Origin: an uncultured Agathobacter sp.
GTDB taxonomy: Bacteria; Bacillota; Clostridia; Lachnospirales; Lachnospiraceae
Assembly: GCA_934359755.1 (NCBI GenBank)
Contig: CAKRLV010000003.1
Location: 1 to 64,000, forward strand
Direction of reading: 5' to 3'
Length of the DNA: 64,000 bases
Shown here: piece by piece, positions 32,058-40,818 of the stretch
Layout: every line of letters starts with the position of its first letter
Position numbering within the stretch: the stretch's first letter is position 1
Made by a program: the position numbers and the translations under genes
Notes under the pieces: generated by a model
Databases searched by the model: none
What the model was told of the DNA's origin: nothing
What the model saw: only the letters and a program-made list of their open reading frames with translations

Positions 32058-33284
32058 ATGAGAAGAAACTATGTTAGACTCGTAACAGGATTACTTACAG
32101 GTGCAATTACCGTTGGAAGTTTTACAGTTACAGTTACAGCGACAACACCAGGGGCAGGTGTTACAGGTTACACAGCAAATATAATTACATCATCTACTTT
32201 ACCAACAGCAGGAGTTTCGTCAGCATTGTCAGACAGCATGCTTAATGGTGATACAGCAGCAGATGAGAAGACTACGGTTACAGAGAATGATGCTCAGGTT
32301 GTTAAGTCTGAGTATGATGATATAGGAATCGCTAAGGTGGAAAATTCCGTATATGTTCGTAAGGAAGCGAGCGCTGATAGCGATTATGTTGGAAGACTTT
32401 ATACAAACAATGCAGCTACTATCCTTGAAACAAAGGATGGCTGGTACAAGATTAAATCAGGAAATGTTGAGGGATATGTATCAGCTGATTACGTTGTAGT
32501 TGGAGATGAGAAGCTTATCGCGGAAGCCAGCACAAGAGTTGCAGTCGTTAAGACGGAGACTCTTAGAGTTCGTAAAGAAGGAAGTGCTGATGCGAAGGTT
32601 CTTACACAGGTTGCAGAGGGCGACGAACTCGATATTCAGAAAGAAGCCGAAGACGGATGGGTTAAGGTTAAGACTAATGAAGGTGACGGATTTGTTTCAA
32701 CAGATTACGTTGACTTAGAGACAGAATACACATACGGTGAGACTAAAGAAGAGGAAGAGCAGAGACTTGCAGCTGAAGAAGCAGAGAGAGAAGCAGAAGC
32801 ACAGGCAGCAGCTGAGGCAGCAGCCGATAATAGTTCAAGCAGCTCAAGCTCATCAAGCTCATCAAGTTCTTCATCATCAAGCTCTTCAGATAAGTCTTCT
32901 AGTTCATCAAGCAAGAAGTCATATAGCAAGGCTAGTGGTTCTAAGACAGGACAGGCAGTTGCAAATTATGCATGCCAGTTCATTGGAAATCCATACAGAT
33001 ATGGTGGTACAAGCTTGACAAACGGTGCTGATTGTTCAGGATTTGTAATGTCAGTATATAAGGCATTTGGAGTAAGCCTTCCACACAGCTCATCAGCTAT
33101 GAGAGGTGTTGGACGTGGAGTAAGCACAAGTGAGATGGCACCTGGTGATATCGTATGTTATAGTGGACATGTTGGTATCTATGTAGGTGGTGGACAGATT
33201 GTAAATGCAAGTTCAAGAAAGACTGGTATTAAGCTTTCAAATGTATATTACAAGAATATCATCACAGTTAGAAGAATCTTCTAA
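32058..33284 (+). CDS. Secreted NlpC/P60 peptidoglycan hydrolase with two SH3b domains
   Basis: 408 residues. A signal peptide (RLVTGLLTGAITVGSFTVTVTA) is followed by an SH3b domain around residues 92-150 (VYVRKEASADSDYVGRL), a second around 165-220 (LRVRKEGSADAKVLTQV), a Glu/Ala-rich helix, a run of about 30 mostly Ser residues, and the catalytic NlpC/P60 domain. Catalytic Cys is near residue 326 in GADCSGF and His near 371 in SGHVGIY. It likely cuts gamma-D-Glu-diamino-acid bonds outside the cell and could be a substrate of FtsEX-type control. The ATG at 32058 follows GGAGG; the TTG at 32046 lies on that site. Confidence 0.94.
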   Translation: MRRNYVRLVTGLLTGAITVGSFTVTVTATTPGAGVTGYTANIITSSTLPTAGVSSALSDSMLNGDTAADEKTTVTENDAQVVKSEYDDIGIAKVENSVYVRKEASADSDYVGRLYTNNAATILETKDGWYKIKSGNVEGYVSADYVVVGDEKLIAEASTRVAVVKTETLRVRKEGSADAKVLTQVAEGDELDIQKEAEDGWVKVKTNEGDGFVSTDYVDLETEYTYGETKEEEEQRLAAEEAEREAEAQAAAEAAADNSSSSSSSSSSSSSSSSSSSDKSSSSSSKKSYSKASGSKTGQAVANYACQFIGNPYRYGGTSLTNGADCSGFVMSVYKAFGVSLPHSSSAMRGVGRGVSTSEMAPGDIVCYSGHVGIYVGGGQIVNASSRKTGIKLSNVYYKNIITVRRIF

Positions 33285-33304
33285 TTAATTGAATAGGAAT
33301 TACT

Positions 33305-33336
33305 AAGAGACATGCAGTGCATGTCTCTTTTATTTT
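33305..33336 (+). terminator. Terminator of the NlpC/P60 gene
   Basis: AAGAGACATGCA pairs with TGCATGTCTCTT around a minimal loop, followed by TTATTTT. Confidence 0.88.
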
Positions 33337-33478
33337 GCAGAAAATGGCTGTGATATTCTTTTTGATTGGCTAGAATAATTATCTTGCAAAATGCTAAAAC
33401 TACATACTGTACAAAATGCACAAAGATGATGCGTTGGTTAATGATAGCTGATGGGGCGAGGGGATGGATATAAAAGAT

Positions 33479-33548
33479 TTATCCACAGAAATGTAAGCTT
33501 GAATGCCCTAAAATAGAGTTATACACAGAGTTATTAACGTTATCCACA
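33479..33548. promoter_or_regulatory. Cluster of three DnaA boxes
   Basis: TTATCCACA at 33479-33487, TTATACACA at 33519-33527 and TTATCCACA at 33540-33548 all match the TTATNCACA box, in the same orientation, spaced 40 and 21 bases. They lie in a 444-base gene-free stretch (33285-33728) whose right half is very AT-rich and holds the direct repeat at 33612/33646. No dnaA or dnaN is near. Confidence 0.75.
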
Positions 33549-33611
33549 TAAAAATGCATAAAAAATAAGAACATCCGTTTTGTAAACATGTAATAAATAT
33601 TGGACAAACAT

Positions 33612-33658
33612 GTGAAAAAATGGCAAAAATCTTGACATTTCAAAAGTGAAAAAATGGC
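33612..33658. repeat. 13-bp direct repeat upstream of the GT26 gene
   Basis: GTGAAAAAATGGC occurs at 33612-33624 and 33646-33658. A further imperfect direct repeat, AATTATATT(G/C)AATT, follows at about 33662 and 33683. The region may be an operator or part of the DnaA-box element. Confidence 0.55.
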
Positions 33659-33728
33659 GCTAATTATATTGAATTGTCAAACAATTATATTCAATTTACC
33701 AGGTCACAGTCCATTTAAAATTTAGTGC

Positions 33729-34460
33729 ATGAGTTATTTGAACAGCTTGCAAAATAAATATCCGTTTGATATACTTAATCTGTTTATGATTAAGAAAATA
33801 GATATAGCAGGCATACAGCTTGACAATTATACTGTGCGTGAAGCGATAATGAAGTCGGAGAAGATGCTTAGTAATAATGAGTTCAATACCATTGAGGAGG
33901 TTGGATTAACAACTCTTAAATTTGCTGAACAAGATGAACGGGTTAAGAACATTATCACCAATTTAGATATGACGGTTATATCTGATGTTGGAATATTGCG
34001 TGCGGCAGACAAGTTATCTATGCAAAGACAACACGAAATTGAAGATAGAGATTTCTTATATGAATTATTAAAGCGCATTGAACGAAATCACAAGAATGTA
34101 TATATTATTGGTTCGAGCGAAGGGGTACTTGATAAAGTAGAAGGATATATCAAAGAAGAATTTTCACGTATAGATATATCGGGGGATACAATTATTGAAC
34201 CTAACTGGAATGATGTTGAAAGTGTAGTAAATGAAATCAATTCGACTGGGGTGGATGTGATTATATCGGTCTTACCTTCTCCGATGCAGGAATTGTTTTT
34301 GACAGAATGTCGTGAAATGCTGTCAGCGAATTTGTGGTATGGGGTGAGCGTTGAAAGTTTTGCGGCCAGAAAAAGAAGTTTGAGACAGTGGCTGAAACAT
34401 ATAATAGAAATACATAAGCTTACATTGCATATTAATAATTATAAGGAACGGGAAAAATAA
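33729..34460 (+). CDS. WecG/TagA/CpsF (GT26) family glycosyltransferase, divergent
   Basis: 243 residues, the family length. The pattern VISDVGILRAADKL corresponds to the PDGxGV-ASKLL segment of TagA, YIIGSSEGVLDKV to the sugar-nucleotide loop, and VLPSPMQELFL to the usual SPKQE motif. Family members transfer N-acetylmannosaminuronate or ManNAc to lipid-linked GlcNAc in teichoic-acid or polysaccharide linkage units at the membrane. Several signature positions differ, so substrate or activity may differ. No ribosome site is clear at 33729; an ATG at 33786 is the alternative. It precedes YitT by two bases. Confidence 0.72.
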   Translation: MSYLNSLQNKYPFDILNLFMIKKIDIAGIQLDNYTVREAIMKSEKMLSNNEFNTIEEVGLTTLKFAEQDERVKNIITNLDMTVISDVGILRAADKLSMQRQHEIEDRDFLYELLKRIERNHKNVYIIGSSEGVLDKVEGYIKEEFSRIDISGDTIIEPNWNDVESVVNEINSTGVDVIISVLPSPMQELFLTECREMLSANLWYGVSVESFAARKRSLRQWLKHIIEIHKLTLHINNYKEREK

Positions 34461-34462
34461 TA

Positions 34463-35347
34463 ATGGCAGATTCTTTTATAAAAAAACATTCCAGGCTTGT
34501 ATCGTACATTCTGATATTCTTAGGAACATGTATGATGGCGATATCTATCAAGAACTTTTATGATCCAATAGGATTGGTTACTGGTGGATTTACAGGTCTT
34601 GCGATTGTGGTCAAGTCGATTTCGGGCAGTTTTATAAAAGACGGAATTCCCTTGTGGATGACTGATGTGATACTTAATATACCTGTGTTTATTCTGGCAT
34701 ATATTCTAAAGGGTAAGAAATTCGTAGGAAGAACCGTATTTGGCGCGGCGATGCTGTCTGCGTGGCTATATATTCTTCCTGATGTTGATCTGACACAGAA
34801 TGATTATCTTCTTGCAGCTATATTTGGTGCACTTTTTTCAGGATGCGGCATGGGTGTTGTATTAAGTGGACATGCTACAACCGGTGGAACAGATATGGTT
34901 GCATCACTTATTCAGCTAAAGGTTAGAAATTACAATGTAGTTCAGATAATGCAGATACTTGATGGAATTATAGTGGTTATTGGTATGTATCAGTTTGGTA
35001 TCAGACCGGCGATGTATGCGATGATTGCTATTTTTGTTACAACAAAAGTATCTGATGCAATTTTAGAAGGTCTTAAGTATTCAAAAGCGGCTTATATCAT
35101 AACAGACAAGTATGATGAGGTGGCATGTCGCATAATGAAAGATTTAGACCGCGGTGTAACAGGACTATCAGCCGTAGGTATGTATACTAAACAGGAAAAA
35201 TGTGTATTATACTGTGTAGTATCAAGAAAAGAAATTGTTACTGTCAAAGAACTTGTTGCAGAAATTGACCCAGATGCATTTTTTATTGTGTCAGATGTAA
35301 GAGAAGTACTTGGAGAAGGATTTCAGGAATATTCTGATATAATTTAG
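34463..35347 (+). CDS. YitT-family membrane protein (DUF2179)
   Basis: 294 residues. Five or six membrane helices (YILIFLGTCMMAISIKNF, GALFSGCGMGVVLSGHATTGGTD with the conserved glycine-rich family motif) are followed by a cytosolic C-terminal DUF2179 domain (DLDRGVTGLSAVGMYTKQEK, VSDVREVLGEGF). Transport or sensing is often assumed for YitT proteins, without a proven substrate. The ATG sits two bases after the GT26 stop, with GGAACGGGA just upstream, so the two are probably co-transcribed. Confidence 0.9.
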   Translation: MADSFIKKHSRLVSYILIFLGTCMMAISIKNFYDPIGLVTGGFTGLAIVVKSISGSFIKDGIPLWMTDVILNIPVFILAYILKGKKFVGRTVFGAAMLSAWLYILPDVDLTQNDYLLAAIFGALFSGCGMGVVLSGHATTGGTDMVASLIQLKVRNYNVVQIMQILDGIIVVIGMYQFGIRPAMYAMIAIFVTTKVSDAILEGLKYSKAAYIITDKYDEVACRIMKDLDRGVTGLSAVGMYTKQEKCVLYCVVSRKEIVTVKELVAEIDPDAFFIVSDVREVLGEGFQEYSDII

Positions 35348-35502
35348 CAATATAGTGAAAATTTGACAACTAATAAATGAAAAAATTAGAGGAAATGTGT
35401 AAAAAATATATGTTTCCTCTTTATTTTTTTGTGTTTATGCATTAAAATAAAACAAGGTATTTATGCAAAAAGCAAATAATGTGGGGAGAAGGAGAGGATA
35501 TT

Positions 35503-36591
35503 ATGATTTCCAATCAGATACTTCAAAGTACTATAGATGGACTTAAAGGGATAACGAGAACGGACTTATGTGTTATAGATGTCGAGGGCAAGATTCTTGC
35601 TGCTACGTTCCCGGATGCAGAGCGTTTTTCTCAGTCAGCACATTCCTTTGTGCATTCACCAGCCGATAGTCAGGTTGTTAATGGATGTCAGTTTTTTAAA
35701 GTGTTCGATGACCATCAGCTAGAATATATTCTACTTGCGTATGGGGACAGCGAGGATGTTTATATGATTGGCAAGATTGCAAGCTTCCAGATCCAGAATC
35801 TGCTTGTAGCTTACAAAGAGAGGTTTGATAAGGATAACTTTATTAAGAATCTTCTTCTCGATAATTTACTTCTTGTGGATATCTACAACAGAGCTAAAAA
35901 GCTTCATATCGATATCGAGGGAAGACGAGTTGTATTTATTGTTGAGACAAACAGAGAGAAGGATGGCAATGAGTTAGAGAAAATCCGTGGTCTGTTTGGT
36001 GGTAAATCGAAGGATTTTGTCACAGCAGTAGATGAGAAGAATATTATAGTGGTCAAAGAGTTGAGTGATGGTGAAAACTATGAAGCTCTTAGCAAGACCG
36101 CAGATGTTATACTTGGTCTTTTTAAATCAGACTCAGGAAGGAACATTCATATCTCATATGGTACTATTGTGAATGAACTTAAGGAAGTATCACGTTCGTA
36201 CAAAGAGGCCAGAATGGCACTTGATGTAGGCAAGATCTTCTTTGAAAGCCAGGATGTGATTGCGTATTCACAGCTTGGAATAGGACGTTTGATTTACCAG
36301 CTTCCAATTCCTCTTTGCAAGATGTTTATCAAAGAGATATTTGACAATAAGTCGCCAGATGATTTTGATGAAGAAATGCTTACTACAATTAATAAGTTTT
36401 TTGAGAACAGTCTTAATGTCTCAGAGACATCCAGACAATTGTATATACATAGAAATACTCTTGTGTACAGGCTTGACAAGCTGCAAAAGAGCACAGGCCT
36501 TGACCTTAGAGTTTTTGAAGATGCCATTACATTCAAGATTGCGCTGATGGTAGTTAAATATATGAAATATATGGAGACGTTAGACTACTAA
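35503..36591 (+). CDS. PucR/CdaR-type transcriptional regulator
   Basis: 362 residues. The N-terminal ~120 residues are a sensor region (TRTDLCVIDVEGKILAATFP) like the putative sugar-diacid recognition domain, the middle is a GGDEF-like fold (IHISYGTIVNELKEVSRSYKEARMAL), and the C-terminus is the PucR helix-turn-helix, LNVSETSRQLYIHRNTLVYRL. Such regulators activate sugar-acid or purine catabolism genes; none is adjacent, so the regulon is open. GGAGAGG before 35503 decides the start; the upstream GTG at 35479 is rejected. It is only 12 bases before ftsE. Confidence 0.86.
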   Translation: MISNQILQSTIDGLKGITRTDLCVIDVEGKILAATFPDAERFSQSAHSFVHSPADSQVVNGCQFFKVFDDHQLEYILLAYGDSEDVYMIGKIASFQIQNLLVAYKERFDKDNFIKNLLLDNLLLVDIYNRAKKLHIDIEGRRVVFIVETNREKDGNELEKIRGLFGGKSKDFVTAVDEKNIIVVKELSDGENYEALSKTADVILGLFKSDSGRNIHISYGTIVNELKEVSRSYKEARMALDVGKIFFESQDVIAYSQLGIGRLIYQLPIPLCKMFIKEIFDNKSPDDFDEEMLTTINKFFENSLNVSETSRQLYIHRNTLVYRLDKLQKSTGLDLRVFEDAITFKIALMVVKYMKYMETLDY

Positions 36592-36603
36592 GGAGTTTTA
36601 TTC

Positions 36604-37287
36604 ATGATTAAATTAGAGCATGTCAGTAAGTCATACTCTGCAGGTATTCCTGCACTAAATGATGTTAATCTGGAAATTGAGAAAGGTGAGTTTGTTTTTG
36701 TTGTTGGAGATAGTGGTTCTGGTAAGTCTACACTTATCAAGCTTCTGCTTAAGGAACTTGAACCTACAGAAGGTACTATCACTATTGATGGAAGAAATCT
36801 TAAGAAAATACGAAGAAAGCATATTCCTAAATTCAGACGTCGGATAGGCGTTGTCTTTCAGGACTTCAGATTGTTAAAGGACAGGAATGTATATGATAAT
36901 ATCGCTTTTGCCCAGAAGGTGATCGGGGAGAGCAACGGACACATCAAGAGAAGAGTGCCACAGATGCTTTCGATGGTGGGACTTGCGGCTAAGTATAAGT
37001 CTTTTCCGAAGGAACTCTCAGGTGGTGAGCAGCAGCGTGTTGCTATAGCGAGGGCTCTTATCAATGAACCTTCGATACTTCTTGCGGATGAGCCGACTGG
37101 AAATCTTGACAATAATAATGCATGGGAGATTATGAAGCTCCTTGAAGAGATTAATGAAAGAGGAACTACTGTTGTTGTAGTTACTCACAATATGGAAATT
37201 GTCAAGGTAATGAAGAAGCGAGTCATCACTATGAAGAAAGGCGTTGTCGTAAGTGACAGCGGAAAGGGTGATGAAGATGAGGATTAA
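36604..37287 (+). CDS. ftsE: Cell-division ATP-binding protein FtsE
   Basis: 227 residues, the normal FtsE size. Walker A GDSGSGKSTL, signature LSGGEQQR, Walker B SILLADEPTGNLD and H-loop VTHN are all intact. FtsE drives the FtsX membrane partner, which switches on periplasmic or extracellular peptidoglycan hydrolases during division or elongation. AAGGAG precedes the ATG. Its end overlaps ftsX by 11 bases, so the two are translationally coupled. Confidence 0.96.
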   Translation: MIKLEHVSKSYSAGIPALNDVNLEIEKGEFVFVVGDSGSGKSTLIKLLLKELEPTEGTITIDGRNLKKIRRKHIPKFRRRIGVVFQDFRLLKDRNVYDNIAFAQKVIGESNGHIKRRVPQMLSMVGLAAKYKSFPKELSGGEQQRVAIARALINEPSILLADEPTGNLDNNNAWEIMKLLEEINERGTTVVVVTHNMEIVKVMKKRVITMKKGVVVSDSGKGDEDED

Positions 37288-38185
37288 TACATTTTTCTAT
37301 TCTTTAAAGCAGGGCTTTAAGAATATATTCCGTAACAAGATGTTTTCGCTTGCTTCAATTGCAACTATGTCCGCCTGTATATTTATGTTTGGTTTGTTTT
37401 TTATACTTGTTACGAATTTCAAATCGATGGTGAAGACGGCGGAGGAAGGTGTTTCGGTTACAGTATTTTTTGATGAAGGAGTTACAGAAGAAAGAATCAA
37501 AGAAATTGCAGAACAGATTAAGTCAAGAGCAGAAGTTGGTAAAGTAGAATACGTTTCGGCGGAAGAAGCGTGGGACAAATTCAAAGTAGAATATTTTGAA
37601 GGACATACAGAAGTTGCTGAGTCATTTGGAGAGGATAATCCGCTTGCAAATGCAGCAAATATCGAGGTGTACCTGAGTGATGTGTCGATGCAGTCGGTGC
37701 TTGTAAGATATATATCAAGTATAAATGGTGTCAGGAAGGTTAATCAGTCACAGGATGTTGCCAATACTCTTACTGATTTGAACAGGCTTATTAGTTATAT
37801 TTCAGGTGGAATAATTCTTATTCTTTTGTGTGTAGCTGTATTCCTTATCAGCAATACAGTCGCAGTTGGAATTTCGGTACGTAAAGAGGAAATCGGAATT
37901 ATGAAACTGATAGGTGCGACGGATATGTTTGTAAGAGCTCCGTTTATCGTGGAAGGTATTACAATTGGATTTATAGGTGCACTTATTCCGTTGCTGCTTT
38001 TATATACTATGTATGGAAAGATATGCACCAATATAGCAGAGAAGTTCAATTTTATAGGAACTATGATTAATTTTGCACCAACAAGTGAAGTATTTAATAC
38101 GCTTATACCGGTAGCGTTGATATTAGGAGTTGGAATCGGATTTTTTGGAAGCCGTATTACGATTCGCAAACATCTTAAAGTATAA
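37277..38185 (+). CDS. ftsX: Cell-division protein FtsX
   Basis: 302 residues. A short cytosolic start (SLKQGFKNIFRNKMFSLASI) and the first membrane helix are followed by a large extracellular loop (residues ~50-165) where FtsX binds hydrolases or their adaptors, then three helices in the FtsX domain, with KEEIGIMKLIGATDMFVRAPF the typical coupling motif. AAAGGG lies eight bases before ATG 37277; ATG 37271 is too close. The NlpC/P60 protein at 32058 is a possible target in analogy with CwlO, by inference. Confidence 0.94.
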   Translation: MRINTFFYSLKQGFKNIFRNKMFSLASIATMSACIFMFGLFFILVTNFKSMVKTAEEGVSVTVFFDEGVTEERIKEIAEQIKSRAEVGKVEYVSAEEAWDKFKVEYFEGHTEVAESFGEDNPLANAANIEVYLSDVSMQSVLVRYISSINGVRKVNQSQDVANTLTDLNRLISYISGGIILILLCVAVFLISNTVAVGISVRKEEIGIMKLIGATDMFVRAPFIVEGITIGFIGALIPLLLLYTMYGKICTNIAEKFNFIGTMINFAPTSEVFNTLIPVALILGVGIGFFGSRITIRKHLKV

Positions 38186-38187
38186 TA

Positions 38188-38214
38188 ATAACTGTAGATG
38201 AATATAACAGTTAT
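38188..38214 (+). repeat. ATAACTG/CAGTTAT hairpin after ftsX
   Basis: ATAACTG (38188-38194) pairs with CAGTTAT (38208-38214), followed by CGAAG. Arm sequence and 27-base length match the pre-ribosome-site hairpin at 4197, but no start codon follows at short range. Confidence 0.5.
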
Positions 38215-38227
38215 CGAAGCATGATAT

Positions 38228-38263
38228 TGCCATACGTCTGTCAAACAGGGGTATGGCATTTTT
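38228..38263 (+). terminator. Terminator between ftsX and ctpA
   Basis: TGCCATAC pairs with GTATGGCA around a 15-base loop and is followed by five T. It separates ftsEX from ctpA, or attenuates into it. Confidence 0.75.
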
Positions 38264-38279
38264 AGAAAGCAGGTATAAA

Positions 38280-39554
38280 ATGGACGATTTAATGACAGAA
38301 CAGATTGAAACTAAAAAGAAAAGTGGATTTGGAAAAGGGGCTGCGGTTGGCGCAATTGTTGGTATTGCTGCTACGGTATTGCTTGTAATGCTGGCTGCAA
38401 AAATATATATCAAGTTGACTGGCGGCTATCTTGTAATTGGAGAAAACAGTGTATCTACAGCATCATCAAGTGATGCTCTTGATAAGGATACAGTAAGTAA
38501 GGTTGAAGAACTTGTTAAGTATATCGATTTATATTATAACGATGAATATACTACTGAGGATATTCAAAATGGCATGCTCTCTGGTGTGATGGAAGGCCTT
38601 GGAGATCCGTATTCTGTTTACTATACCAAAGAGAAATACAAGGATCTGCAGATGAGCACGACTGGTACATATTATGGCATTGGCGCAGGGCTGGCGCAGA
38701 ATGTAGACACTATGGTTGTTACAATTTCAAAGGTATATGAAGGAACACCAGCTGCGGAGGCAGGCCTTCTTGCAGGAGATAAATTGGTAACAGTTGGTGA
38801 TATTGACGCTACAAGCATGGAAGTGTCAGAACTTGTGACACATATACGTGGAAAAGAGGGAACAAAAGTACATCTTAAAGTATACCGCGAATCAACCAAT
38901 GAATATCTTGAGTTTGATGTGGAACGTAAGAATATCGAGCTTCCGAGTGTTGAGGGGAAGATGCTTGATAATGGAATTGCATATATTCAGATAAGTGAAT
39001 TCCAGACTAACACAGCAACACAGTTTGAGGAAATTCTTGCGAATCTTGAAAAACAGGATATGAAGGGGCTTATTGTTGATGTGAGAAGTAATCCGGGTGG
39101 ATTACTTAAATCTGTAGTGCAGATTCTTGATGATATACTTCCGGAGGGTACAGTTGTTTATACTGAGGATAAATACGGCAAGAAGGATGTATATTCTTCT
39201 GATGCAAAATGTATTAATTATCCTATGGTAGTTCTTGTGAATGAAAACAGTGCCAGTGCATCAGAGATTTTTGCGGGAGCAATAAAAGATTACAAATATG
39301 GAACTCTGGTTGGTACAAAGACATTTGGAAAAGGTATTGTCCAGTCTATTTTTCCACTTGAGGATGGGGATGCGCTTAAGATAACAACTGCCAAATATTT
39401 CACTCCAAATGGAAATTACATACATGGAGTTGGAATTGAACCTGATGTAGAACTAGAGTATGAATATAGTGGTAAGACGGATGAGGCATATGATATGAAA
39501 TATGATAATCAGCTTCAGAAAGCTATAGAGATAATGAACGATAAACTTAAATAA
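38280..39554 (+). CDS. ctpA: S41-family carboxyl-terminal processing peptidase
   Basis: 424 residues. One N-terminal membrane anchor (GAIVGIAATVLLVMLAAKIY) is followed by a PDZ domain around residues 115-190 (YGIGAGLAQNVDTMVVTISKV, GDKLVTVGDI) and the S41 protease. Catalytic Ser lies in ENSASASEIFAGA and catalytic Lys in KTFGKGIVQ. It works outside the membrane, cutting proteins from the C-terminus, in some species wall hydrolases. It follows ftsEX, a common arrangement. The start at 38280 has GCAGGT upstream; ATG 38253 lies in the preceding terminator and is rejected. Confidence 0.94.
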   Translation: MDDLMTEQIETKKKSGFGKGAAVGAIVGIAATVLLVMLAAKIYIKLTGGYLVIGENSVSTASSSDALDKDTVSKVEELVKYIDLYYNDEYTTEDIQNGMLSGVMEGLGDPYSVYYTKEKYKDLQMSTTGTYYGIGAGLAQNVDTMVVTISKVYEGTPAAEAGLLAGDKLVTVGDIDATSMEVSELVTHIRGKEGTKVHLKVYRESTNEYLEFDVERKNIELPSVEGKMLDNGIAYIQISEFQTNTATQFEEILANLEKQDMKGLIVDVRSNPGGLLKSVVQILDDILPEGTVVYTEDKYGKKDVYSSDAKCINYPMVVLVNENSASASEIFAGAIKDYKYGTLVGTKTFGKGIVQSIFPLEDGDALKITTAKYFTPNGNYIHGVGIEPDVELEYEYSGKTDEAYDMKYDNQLQKAIEIMNDKLK

Positions 39555-39686
39555 ATATTGTATAACATATCACTTCTCATGTGATAGGGAAACTGTTATA
39601 CTATATAAATGCATGTAGTATATGGTTCAACGTCGGTTGTATCTAAACTACTGTTAACATGATATTTAATGGAAAGAGGTGATTCT

Positions 39687-40815
39687 GTGGTAGAATTAGA
39701 TAATTTTAAGAGTGTGCTTAACGGTTACAAAGCACCACTGCAGGAAGTGAGGGATTCACTTTGACCTCGCTGGTAAAGAGCAGAGGATACAGGAATTAGA
39801 AAGAGAGATGGAAGCGCCTGATTTCTGGGATGATCCGGAGATGTCCCAGAGTAAAATGAAAGAACTAAAAAGCATGAAAGATGATGTCGCAACATATGCC
39901 GGATTAGAGGAACAATATGAAGATATTGAGACTATGGTTGAAATGGGATATGAAGAGAATGATGAGTCGCTGATTCCAGAGATTCAGCAGATGCTTGACG
40001 AATTTGAACAGACATATGATGCAATACGTATGAAGACATTATTGTCAGGAGAATACGACAAGGATAATGCGATAGTTTCGCTGCATGCAGGAGCAGGCGG
40101 AACGGAGTCGTGTGATTGGGCTTCGATGTTATATAGAATGTACACAAGATGGGCAGAAAAAAAGGGCTTTACAGTTGAGGTGCTTGATTCACTTGATGGA
40201 GATGAGGCTGGAATTAAGTCTATTACTTTTCAGGTGAATGGAGACAATGCCTATGGATATCTTAAGTCAGAAAAGGGTGTACACAGACTTGTCAGAATAT
40301 CACCTTTTAATGCAGCAGGCAAGAGACAGACATCATTTGTATCATGTGATGTTATGCCCGATATAGAAGATGATGTCGATATTGAAGTGAAAGATGATGA
40401 TATAAGGATTGATACTTATCGCTCAAGTGGAGCGGGAGGTCAGCATATTAATAAGACATCATCAGCTATACGAATTACACATTTTCCGACCGGAATAGTG
40501 GTACAATGCCAGAATGAGCGTTCTCAGCACATGAACAAAGAAAAAGCAATGCAGATGTTAAAAGCCAAGCTGTATCTGCTGCGTCAGGAAGAGAATGCGG
40601 CTAAGGCAGCAGGCATAAGAGGTGAAGTGACTGAAATCGGATGGGGAAACCAGATCCGGTCGTATGTTATGCAGCCATATACCATGGTAAAAGACCACAG
40701 GACTGGTGTTGAAAGTGGTAATGTTGATGCTGTGATGGATGGAAGCATTGACCTTTTTATAAATGGATATCTCAAATGGATTTCGCTTGGAGCAGATAAG
40801 GTGGAGGCAGAATAG
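39687..40815 (+). CDS. prfB: Peptide chain release factor 2, with programmed +1 frameshift
   Basis: The gene is in two frames. Codons from GTG 39687 encode 25 residues ending RDSL, then an in-frame TGA at 39762. Reading slips forward one base at CTT-TGA-C and continues from 39763 to 40815 for about 350 residues, so the whole protein is about 375. It carries SPF (in RISPFNAAGKRQ), which reads UGA/UAA stops, and GGQ (SGAGGQHINKTSS), which triggers hydrolysis of peptidyl-tRNA. AGAGGTGA precedes the GTG. The internal stop is the known autoregulatory device of this gene, not damage. A TATAACA/TGTTATA hairpin lies upstream at 39561-39600. Confidence 0.96.
39747..39765 (+). promoter_or_regulatory. 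Programmed +1 frameshift site of prfB
   Basis: A GTGAGGGA Shine-Dalgarno-like stretch stands just before the slippery CTT (39759-39761) and TGA (39762-39764) followed by C. When release factor 2 is scarce the ribosome pauses at UGA and slips to GAC. Confidence 0.93.
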
Positions 40816-40818
40816 AAG

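Noticed and set aside
33285..33728. Main chromosomal origin of replication.
   Set aside because: DnaA boxes and AT-rich DNA are present, but dnaA, dnaN, rpmH and gyrase genes are absent. A DnaA-box cluster is the safer reading.
39687..40815. prfB as a frameshifted pseudogene.
   Set aside because: The stop is UGA at the conserved CTTTGAC slip site with an upstream SD-like stretch, the standard autoregulation of this gene.
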